A DNA stretch of 64,000 bases from Oasisia sp. SBJ-2009. Lineage: Eukaryota > Annelida > Polychaeta > Sabellida > Siboglinidae. The stretch covers positions 27,441,060 through 27,505,059 of the forward strand of contig OZ024861.1 of the NCBI GenBank assembly GCA_964017155.1, in the 5' to 3' direction. The position numbers and the translations under genes were made by a program. Each line of letters opens with the position of its first letter. Position 1 is the first letter of the stretch. Below the pieces are notes generated by a model that saw only the letters and a program-made list of their open reading frames with translations, searched no databases and was not told the origin of the DNA. Shown in pieces: positions 24,601 through 36,600 of the stretch.

Positions 24601-27600
24601 TCCTGCTGTCTCATTGTCCTTGGTCCATTGAGAGGTGGGGACCATGTCATTTGGTCTGTCTTGCTGTCACAGTGTCCTTGATCCATTGAGAGGTGGGGAC
24701 CATGTCATTCGGTCTGTCCTGCTCTCTCAGTGTCCTTGGTCCATTGAGAGGTGGGGACCATGTCATTTAGTCTGTCCTGCTCTCTCAGTGTCCTTGGTCC
24801 ATTGTGAGGTGGGACCATGTCATTTGGTCTATCCTGTCCTCTCATTGTCCTTGGTCCATTGAGAGGTGGGGACCATGTCATTTGGTCTGTCCTGCTCTCT
24901 TAGTGTCCTTGGTCCATTGAGAGGTGGGGACCATGTCATTTGGTCTGTCCTGCTCTCTCAGTGTCCTTGGTCCATTGAGAGGTGGGGACCATGTCAGTTG
25001 GTCTGTCCTGCTGTCACAGTGTCCTTGGTCCAGTGTGAGGTGGGGACCATGTCATTTGGTCTATCCTGTCCTCTCATTGTCCTTGGTCCATTGAGGGGTG
25101 GGGACCATGTCATTTGGTCTGTCCTGCTCTCTCAGTGTCCTTGGTCCATTGTGAGGTGGGGACCATGTCATTTGGTCTGTCCTGCTGTCTCATTGTCCTT
25201 GGTCCATTGAGAGGTGGGGACCATGTCATTTGGTCTGTCCTGCTGTCTCAGTGTCCTTGGTCCATTGAGAGGTGGGGACCATGTCATTTGGTCTGTCCTG
25301 CTCTCTCAGTGTCCTTGATCCATTGAGAGGTGGGGACCATGTCATTTGGTCTGTCCTGCTCTCTCAGTGTCCTTGGTCCATTGAGAGGTGGGGACCATGT
25401 CATTTGGTCTGTCCTGCTCTCTCAGTGTCCTTGGTCCATTGAGAGGTGGGGACTGTGTTATTTGCTATGTCCCACCCTCATGGGGTAGTTGGTCCAGTGA
25501 ACAATAGGGTCGTATAATTTGATGTGTTCCACCTTCTCAGTGTTATTGATGCATTGAGAGGTTGGGAACATGTCATTTAGTCAGTCTTGGTCCATTTAGA
25601 GGTGGGGACCATGTCATTTGGTCAGTCTTTGTCCATTTAGAGGTGGGGACCATGTCATTTGGTCAGTCTTGGTCCATTTAGAGGTGGGGACCCTGTCATT
25701 TGGTCTGTCCCACCATCAGTGACACTCCAGACTCCAGTTGTCTTCATCTTCTGTCTGCTCCTCTCAGACCTTCAGTCCTGTCCTTCCTGCTCTCATCACT
25801 CGTACTGTTCCTCTGTCTTACTGTTCGCCATAGCTTTATGCAGAGACCCGTCCACCCATCATTTGGACGGGTAAAAACGAACATGGACGGGTAGAAATAT
25901 GGGTGGACGGGTAAAAAAAATGAAGGCGCAAAAAAGGTCTTCCAAAACCATAGATTTTGTTTGTTAGCTATGCCTTGAAAGTGAGCGTAAATGGTGTCAC
26001 GTGTGTGTTTGTAGCCCTTTTCAGGTCAAAAAACATTTAAAGTTTGTGAACTGGCTTAACAGTTAACATCCACATGTCAACTAAAACATGGTTGACCTGA
26101 AATAATTTGATCCTGCATAAAGCCCTGCCATTCGCCTACTCCCGCGGTACTCTTCTGTTGTCCATACACTCCTCATGTTTTCTTCCCCCCTCCCACATCC
26201 CCTCTACAAGTACTGTCCATCTGAATCTGTGCCAACACTAGATGGAATTGTGTAATTGTTTCTCTGCATTTACAAATCCTAAAACCAAATCGATTGTAAA
26301 TTAAATACACCTACAGCCAGGGCTTTATGCAGGATAAAATTATTGCCAGTCACACATGTTTTGGTGGACACATGGATGTTAAGTGTTAAGCTAGTTTACG
26401 AACTTTCAGATGTGCCTGATGACCTGAAATGGGCTAAAAACACACATATGACACCATTTACACTCACTTTCAAGGCATAACTAACAATATTATCTATGGT
26501 TTTGGAAGCTTTTTTTTTGCTCCTTCATTTTTTACCCATCCACCACCCATCCACCCATATTTCTGCCCGGCCATATTTGTTTTTACCCGTCTTAATGACG
26601 GGTGGACGGGTCTCTACATAAAGCTATGCCTACAGCGTATACTAGATGAAATTTGTCTGACATTTGCAAATAAAAACCCATGAAGTATATTGTAACTTAA
26701 ATGCAATTGTTATGAAATTAAACTGCGAAAATCACAACCATTGCTTTGTGTTGTCAGCATGGCAATGTCGTGCTGCCACCTGGTGTGGAGCCGGAGACTG
26801 AGACAGACCCCGAGAAACCAAAGAAGTCGCCACCTGTGCCTCTGGGTAGTACGACGTTCCGTGTGCAGTTCCTGAGCCGAAATATCCGCATCGGAAGCTT
26901 GCGCAGCGGCCCACTCGAGCCAGTCGTTGTGTCGACACTTGGCATACAGCTGTGTATACATTGTGAGTGTAATAATGTCTGTTTTATACACCAGGTGGCA
27001 CTGGTGTCCTCCTTTGCCCACAGTGCTTGATGGGAATCATCGAGTTGCCTCGTGACTTTTAAAAGACTATTGAAAACCCACCTATTCCGGGCTGTGTATG
27101 AAGTGTAGACATATGTCAGTTTATTTAATTTGCTTTTTTTACTTATTTATTATTATGTTTTACATTAATTTTACAAAGTGTCATACTCATTAGTTTATTA
27201 TCAATATACCATTTAGTTTAATAATTGTCTTTAGCTAACTTATTTTATTATTTATTACTATTACTTTTTTATATATATTTTATGTATTTTATTTACTTTA
27301 CTAAACTGAATATTATAATTTTACGATGCGTGTACTTACTCATGTACAGCATCTCCAAATCGATATTTCTAGATTAATGGCGCTTTTTAAATGTTATTAT
27401 TATTATTATGGTAGCATTGTCATTTTCCATTCTGCAGAGATTGATCGTCTCATGATTTTGTCAGAATTTATTGTGTTATGACAGCTTCACTGGAACTAGA
27501 ATATTAGATTAGAAATCTAATCTATTGCTAAGCGGATTAATCTTGGTTTGGTGAATGATGGTGTAACATCTATTTGATTGTTTCTAAATTCGCAAACGAT

Positions 27601-30600
27601 ACCTAAACTATTCACTTTATTTCAGGCTGCAACAAGAAGTTGAAGCTCTTCATCGGCGCAGCCGAATTGACGAAAATCATGGCACACTTTGGCACGGTAA
27701 TGCCAGTGTTGTTTATCTATACAACGCCAGATGGCGCTGCGAAGATACGCAACAGCTGTCGGATGGGAGCCCCCGGGGGCGCTTACTTTGACCCCGCCAG
27801 CACAGGTGTGTACACTCAGTGGATGGGCTCAATACCTGCAAGAGAAGATAATGATGTGCTCCTGCCTCAGGGGTGTTTTTTTAAATCCAGACTTTTTGTC
27901 TTGGAATCTGTAAAGCCATAAATCGATGTGATCTTTTATTGATTAATTATTATATAGCATTCTGATTGAGTGTTTGAAACAAACAAGGTGGTGTAGCATA
28001 ACAAGGTGGTGTAGAATAACAAGGTGGTGTAGCATAACAAGGTGGTGTAGAATAACAAGGTGATGTAGCATAATAAGGTGGTGTAGAATAACAAGGTGGT
28101 GTAGAATAACAAGGTGGTGTAGCATAACAAGGTGATGTAGCATAACAAGGTGATGTAGAATAACAAGGTGATGTAGCATAACAAGGTGGTGTAGAATAAC
28201 AAGGTGGTGTAGAATAACAAGGTGGTGTAGCATAACAAGGTGGTGTAGAATAACAAGGTGGTGTAGCATAACAAGGTGGTGTAGAATAACAAGGTGATGT
28301 AGCATAATAAGGTGGTGTAGAATAACAAGGTGGTGTAGAATAACAAGGTGGTGTAGCATAACAAGGTGATGTAGCATAACAAGGTGATGTAGAATAACAA
28401 GGTGATGTAGCATAACAAGGTGATGTAGAATAACAAGGTGGTGTAGAATAACAAGGTGATGTAGAATAACAAGGTGATGTAGAATAACAAGGTGATGTAG
28501 AATAACAAGGTGATGTAGAATAACAACAGGTAGCATTACAAGGATGTGTAGCATAACAAAGATTAATATTGTAAGGATATGTAGCATAACAAGGAGTAGC
28601 ATAATAATCATGTGTAGCATAACAAGGAGTAGCATAATAATCATGTGTAGCATAACAAGGAGTAGCATAATAATCATGTGTAGCATAACAAGGAGTGTCA
28701 TAATAATCATGTGTAGCATAACAAGGAGTAGCATAATAATCATGTGTAGCATAACAAGGAATAGCATTACAATGATGTGTAACATAGCAAGGAATAACAA
28801 CATAAAGATGAGTAGCATAACCATGTGTAGCATAGCACGGCAGGGCTTTATGCAGGATCAAATGATTGCCAGTCACATGTTTTGGTGGACACGTGGATGT
28901 TAACTGTTAAGCCAGTTTACAAACTTTCAAATGTGTCTGATGACCTGAAATGGGCTACAAACACACATGTGACACCATTTACACTCACTTTCAAGGCATA
29001 ACTAACAATATCTATGGTTTTGGAACTTTTTTTATTACTTTTTTATTTTGATTTTTTACCTCTCCACAACCCGTCCTCCATATTTCTACCCGTCCATATT
29101 CGTTTTTACCCGTCCAAATGACGGGTGGACGGGTCTCTAGATAAAGCTATGTAGCACGGCGACGTAGCACTACGTGTGTTGTTTCAGACGAGACACAGAA
29201 GCGGATCACGGTGATCCTGAAGTCGGTGTCGTCGGACCAGAAGGACGGCCTACGTCACATCTGCCACGAGATACAGCTGAAGCACCCGAGCATCAGCCAG
29301 GGTCTGCTGCTGAACGAAATCAGCCAGGAACAGGCGAACAGCATCCTCGTGTGTAGCACGCCCGACGTCAGACAAGTGGTGACATCGACGGTGGTGACGC
29401 AACTAGGGACGCTGACGCAGCCGGTGGCGCAGACGGCGTCGGTGGTGCTGTCGAACGGACAGGTGATACTGCAGCTGCCGCAAGGGTTCAGCATCGTGGG
29501 CGGCGTGGCGGCGCGGCTCGGGAACGGGCTCGTGGTGGCGAGGGAAGACGGGGAGGAGGGAGCGGAGGAGGACGAAGAGGAGGAGGAGGCGATGGACCGC
29601 AGTCGGTCGCCGTCGCCCCAGCACCACATCTTCTCGGGCCCCATCATCAAGTGAGTGTCGATCCCCGTGTGTGGCATGTGAATGCTTAGCCCTGGAAGTG
29701 ACCAAAAAATCTTCTTTGAACAGGGTCCGTACGGGGCCTTGAAAGTCTTGGAAAGCCTTGAATTTGATTGGACCAAATTCAAGGCCTTGAAATCCTTGAA
29801 TTTTACAAAGTAGTCTAAAAAAGTCTTGAATTTAATTGTGGTCAATAAAATATTGTTTTGACTCAATTGTTGTGATGAATAGCAGCCAGAAAAGGAAAAG
29901 CCTATATACATTGGGCAATCGGCATTGCATTGTGGTCAGCGCCATTGTTTTCTTAGTCGAGTAAAAATTTGAATGTTAACTTAATTTACTGCGCTTAAAA
30001 GTACATATGTTGTTAAAACAGTCTTAAATTTCTTTTTCAAATAGCCTTGAAAAATCTTGAATAGCCTTGAATTTCAAGTGTCCAGGTGTGTATTGACCAT
30101 GTGAAATGCTTAGCCCTGGAAGTGACAAAAAAAATCTTCTTTGAACTCGGTTGTAAAAAATCTGTCATTGAATCTGCGCAAGGAGAAATATACACGATCT
30201 GGAGAAATCTGTCAGCTGTCCAGTGATACCAGATCACGTGTTAGTTACTTGTGATGGAAATGATAATTGTTACAACAAAGGCAGGTGCTCTTGGGTCTAT
30301 GTTCTGACCTGGTGACCTGCAGGGTTAATGTCACAGATGGCTGATAATTTCCACATTAGAACCAACTGAACACCTGATTCACATCAAAATCATTGTTAAA
30401 CCTACTTCTCTGTGATTCTTTTGGTTGTTCTGACTGTAAACAGCTAAGTTGTTCCAAAGACAACAAGTAGTAACAAATACACACACACACGCACACGCAC
30501 GCACGCACGCACGCACGCACACACACACCATAATTTTTGGATTGGCACAAATATGATCCTGCACGAAGGCCTGGTTCTTTGAGGAAACTGCTTTGTTTGC

Positions 30601-33600
30601 AGGTTGTTCACGTTCCCCCCAGCCCCAGCCACGGGAGGTATCACTGTCACCAATGAGGACCTATTCTGTCTCAACGAGGGAGAGTTCCTCAATGACGTTA
30701 TCATTGACTTCTACCTCAAGTAAGTCACCCACTGCAATGAGTGTGGTACGTGATAAGTCCCAGTGTTCAAAAACAGCACCAGACACGACCGTGGCGTCAG
30801 TGTTGATTCAAATTGTCCTGCATTGTGACATGTAGGTCAAAAGGTGTTTAGCTGGCAGTCTATGAATTTGTAAATATTTTCTAGAAGTACTTGTTCAGTG
30901 CCAAAATATTTAATAAGTTACATTGACAGATTGACAGTTGGACCTATTATTGCATTGTGTTAAGGTAAATTAGTTTTTAGAAGTGTATAAGTATAAATAA
31001 CTATATTTCCTCATCCACACCCATTTGATACTAAATATAATTCAGAAGTTATGCAAAATATGTAAGGTGACTAACCAGATAAATAGAGTACTAACTGAGC
31101 TGGTAACCCAGTAAGTTAAGCTAATTAAGTGCACTCCAACTTCCTAATTAAAGCTACAGACGATATAACAACATGATATAAATTATTATCGAATTCCTTA
31201 CAATATATAATTATATTTTAATTTCCATTAATATCTGTTATAAAGCACCTGGCTTCAATTTTTTACTGATATCTAATTTTGAATGCCTGTTGGTAAATTT
31301 TTCCAAAGTCGAGCTCCTACTACTTTTAAGGAGTTCTCTCCAGGTCTGTAATTATATCTAGATATGTGTTAGTTGTTTTCCTGTCTGGAACTCTGTTCAT
31401 GAATGCTCAATTACATTTATAAAATTGGGGGAATAGATTAGGAAGTTGATTTGTATGCTGTTTATACACAAATAGTAAAACGTTTAATTGATACAGTTTC
31501 TGATGTTAAAGTATATTAAGTTCTTGATATAATTTGAAATACAAATAGTGCTGTCAAGACAATACAAAATTAATGAACTCTCAAAATGTTGTGCCCCTTG
31601 TACAAAGTATCTATGAAGAGTAGAGTAACAAACATAAGTAAGATGTTGCCTTGATTATAGTTAGATTATTCCTCCGTACATATAACAGTGAACTTGACTG
31701 TACAGGTTCATCTTCCTTGAGCACCTGAGTAAGGAGGACCAAGCAAGAACGCATATCTTTAGTTCATTCTTCTACCGTCGTCTCACGCAGAAACACCGCA
31801 AGAACAGCATGGTCGACGAAGACCCAAACATGAGGTACGTGGGTGGCACTGTCGGCAACATTCTGACTGTCGGCAACATTCTGACTGTCGGCAACATTCT
31901 GACTGTCGGCAACATTCTTACTGTCGGCAACATTCTTACTGTCGGCAACATTCTTACTGTCTGCAACATTCTTACTGTCGGCAACATTCTTACTGTCGGC
32001 AACATTCTTACTGTCGGCAACATTCTGACTGTCGGCAACATTCTGACTGTCGGCAACATTCTTACTGTCGGCAACATTCTTACAGTCGGCAACATTCTTA
32101 CAGTCGGCAACATTCTGACTGTCGGCAACATTCTTACTGTCTGCAACATTCTTACTGTCTGCAACATTCTTACTGTCGGCAACATTCTTACAGTCGGCAA
32201 CATTCTTACAGTCGGCAACATTCTTACAGTCGGCAACATTCTGACTGTCGGCAACATTCTTACTGTCTGCAACATTCTTACTGTCTGCAACATTCTTACT
32301 GTCGGCAACATTCTGACTGTCGGCAACATTCTTACTGTCGGCAACATTCTTACTGTCGGCAACATTCTTACTGTCGGCAACATTCTGACTGTCGGCAACA
32401 TTCTTACTGTCGGCAACATTCTTACTGTCGGCAACATTCTTACTGTCGGCAACATTCTGACTGTCGGCAACATTATTACTGTCGGCAACATTATTACTGT
32501 CGGCAACATTCTTACTGTCGGCAACATTCTGACTGTCGGCAACATTCTGACTGTCGGCAACATTCTGACTGTCGGCAACATTCTGACTGTCGGCAACATT
32601 CTGACTGTCGGCAACATTCTTACTGTCGGCAACATTCTTACTGTCGGCAACATTCTTACTGTCGGCAACATTCTTACTCTCGGCAACATTCTTACTGTCG
32701 GCAACATTCTTACTGTTGGCAACATTCTTCGCATTCCTGTCATTGTAATTGATTGCATTGTTATAATTGAATGTGTTCTGTGGCTGAAACTCTGTAGTAT
32801 ATAGTTAGATGATGTGGAAAATTGACATGGCTAGAGCTTGTCCTCTCGCCTAGTGTTACAAGTGAAAGTCTTGTTTTCTCACTCACCCCTTGACCAGGAT
32901 GGACGTAGATGTGTCATGTTATTGTTAGTCCATGCCAGTCTATAATTCGGTCCTAACATTGCTTGCAGAGAATACAATTTTGTTTCTAAAATGCAAGCTC
33001 TGTAGAGAAAAACATTACACATATGTACTTATGCAAATACTGGCCAGTGATGCTCATACGCACAACGTAACAAAATGTTAAGGTTTAGCATGCATATTTA
33101 ATATCCGTGTTAAGCAGTGAAGATTGTCAAATGCCAGTAATTTTTTTAATATGCAGAATTTTTCTGATATATACATAATTATGATATTAAAAAACCCATG
33201 AAATTCTGCGGTTGGAACTCCACATGTAACCTTTTAAAATTTTGAGCACACAAGTTGTCACTCAACCCCCAAATGACTTTAGAAAAATAATCCATGAACC
33301 ACCATAGTGGGCCTCCTAGGTCACATGCAAAATTTAAGCTAGAAATATGCAAAACTGAAGGAGATTGTGTCTACAAACAAACAGAGAACCACTGTTTTAT
33401 AATACAGACATATGCTAGCGTGATTACATTAAATTGTACTGTGACGATGACCATTCTTGATTGTTGCAGTCTTCCTGAGCGACGTCATGCCCGAGTGAAG
33501 ACGTGGAGTAGACATGTCGACCTGTTTGACAAGGATGTTATCATTGTGCCAATCAATGAAAGGTTTCTCTCTTGCATTTTCCATCATTGTGAACTTTATT

Positions 33601-36600
33601 TTTTCAAAAATCTTCCAGTTCATTAATTTAATTCAGTTAACATGTAATAATGATTAAAAAAAATCAAGCTCAGAGCAGCAACAAACAAAACCCTTTGACA
33701 TAATTATAAATGGGACATACGAATCACATTTGGCAATATTGTGCTTGGTGTTAAGAACAAAAAGTTGTTTGGAAACGGATGACCTAAAGCTCTGAGAAAT
33801 ATCAGAGAAATGTAGCAGAATAACTAAGTATGTCGGTATGAATGTGTTTTGTAACAAAACAACCAAAATGGTTTTGGCACACGCATAGGCCAGCATCACA
33901 GTTGAATCGATATACATCAGCATTGACATCATTTTCTAAAATATGATACAGGTTGATTAAAAAATAGTAGTTAGCGATGTATATTAGTAGCTTGTGTCAC
34001 ACAATAAATATAAGCAAATGATTCACAGAAAACATAAACTTTCAGTAACAAAATTAAATAATCTTGTGACAGTAACTGTAATCTGATTTTGCTAAATATG
34101 TTTACAATGACCGACCACGATGTAGTTCCATAACTCTGTATCCTTACACCATGACAGAGAGAACTCTTTATTGTAGTGTAATTAACTTACTTTGGTGCTT
34201 TATTTTCGAAGATGAGTACAATGTTTCGATCCGTCAGCTACGGACCTTGTTCACGTACTGGTGTCACGTGTGTTGCCTCAGATTTCGGCGGGATAATTTG
34301 GTTGTAGAAGGCAGGCAGATATAACCCTGGTCCCTGTTCATGGTAGGGGCTCTTTGTTTGATGTATATAGCCTCCTTCACGAAATCCGAGGCAATACACG
34401 TGACACCAGTACGTGAACAAGGCCCATAGATGACGGGTCGAAATGTACTCATCATCGACAATTAATAATAATAATAATACAATTTATTTGTATAGCGCCC
34501 GAATAAATATTATTGCTCTCAGGCGCTTCACATAAATGTACAAATAGTAGCTAAAATTGGATGATAAATTATTATTAAAATAGATATATGTATATATGGA
34601 TGATAAAGTATTATTAAAATAAATAAACTTATATATAATATATATATACACACACACATATATATATATATAAACATTATAAATATAAGCCTATACATGA
34701 AACAGTATAATAAAATAGCACAGTCGTTACATTACTTAATATTCCTCAGAATGCTAAAATAACAAAAAGATATTTAAAAAAAAGTATATGATTAAAAAAA
34801 AATAATAACATAGCTAATCAATCATAAAAACTATCATACTAAAATGCTAATAATGATACTAATTGCGTAATAAATATAAAGTCCACATGATCACGTCAAT
34901 TACGCTCCAAAGTAAGTTAATTACACTACAATAAACCATTCTTGGAGCCAGGAACAATGTATTCAATACAGAGACCTCTGCTTCAGCGCCCACTGGTACC
35001 TGGCAATCATCTGTTTCCCCGGCCTACGAAAGCCCATACATGAGGAGAGACGTGTCCCCCTTGCTGTCCCAAAGTCACCCTCTCCCTCCCTGTCCACTCC
35101 CTCCTCGGTTGACATCCCCAAGACTCCGTCGAAGATGTCAATGATGTCGCTGTCATCGTCGTCCCCGTCGTCAACGACGGTGTCACTGGCGTCATCGTCC
35201 CTGTCACCAATGAAATCGTCGTCAGGGATGGCATTGCTTCAGGCGAATTACCTCGATGAAGACCAAAGTCGGCAGGTGCGTGATGTTTTTAAATTTTATT
35301 TTATTTTATTTTATTTTATTTTATTTTATTTTATTTTATTTTATTTTATTTTATTTTATTTTATTTTATTTTATTTTATTTTATTTTATTTTATTTTATT
35401 TTATTTTATTTTATTTTATTTTATTTTATTTTATTTTATGACGTTACGGTGGTCTTACAGCAATTTCGGTTTTGTTGCCCGTCTGCCCTAAAAATAAATC
35501 ACGCATTATTTGGAAGTATTCAGTCATGCTAATCTGTTCAGTCACAACAAAATCAGTTACATTAAGTCACTTATGCGTAATTTTTTAGATAAAGATTTCA
35601 CAGACACAGCACCGTAAACAGAACATTCAGGATGCAGACAACATTCGGAATATAAACAGCTCTATTGGCAATTTAATGGATAGTTAATGCCGTCGTGATA
35701 TACCCACAGTCAAGAAAAGCATTTCAGCAAAGTTCCTGTGAATGGTTGCCACCGTGGTTGGGTTCGGGCCAAGAAACAAATGGCCTAAAACATCTACAAA
35801 TATCTTAGTAGGCCAAGTCACACACAGATACCATAAATGGTTTAAGACATGTTAAGATAAAGACTAAGTGACAGTCGCTCCTTTACTACCAGTGTGTTTG
35901 TGTTTGTAGAGTGACAGTGGCCCTCCTACAAGCAGCAGTGAAGAAATATCAACACCAACAAGTATCCCATCCAATGACTCGGACACAAACGTGGACAACC
36001 CAGAGTCTGCCATGGCCACGAGTCCGGTCGTTCCTACCACTCTCAACTCAAAGACAGCACCAACCGTTGTGTACTCTGTGAAACAGTATGTGTTGTTGGG
36101 AATTATTTGCCCCCCTCCCGAGTTGCCTGCAGCAGAAAATGTGTTTCATCAAAGAAACTCACTGGGTGCAGTTGTGTGGTGTACACTAGCGTTAGTACAG
36201 TGTACCATGTTACTTATTTGTATTGTTTGCATTGCTGATACTGTTTGGGAATATTGTTAAAGATTAGTTTAACTTCTTAGAAACAGTTAATTAACTGATA
36301 TATATAAATGTGACTATGGGTATGATTTTACATAGTTATACATATGAATATGTATATATCTGTATATACATATACATGTATATATATATACATTATATAT
36401 ATATATATATGTGCATGCATTCACAGTTACATGCATATATACTACAAGAATTCCATACATATACACACATGCCATCTTACACTTGGCTGTGTTGATTTGT
36501 TTACAGACCTGCAATACTGATCTTTGATTCACTCTCCGGACCCTCACGTTCCAGCGTCGTTCGCACGTTACGAGAGTATGTACCATATGTGTGCGTGCGT

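Noticed and set aside
24282..25326. Plus-strand frames reading [18 protein letters not shown]
   Set aside because: Rotating frames of the 58-bp intronic array.
31772..32804. 328- and 331-codon frames in the 18-bp array
   Set aside because: Same periodicity effect; the minus frame also overlaps true exon 13 antisense.
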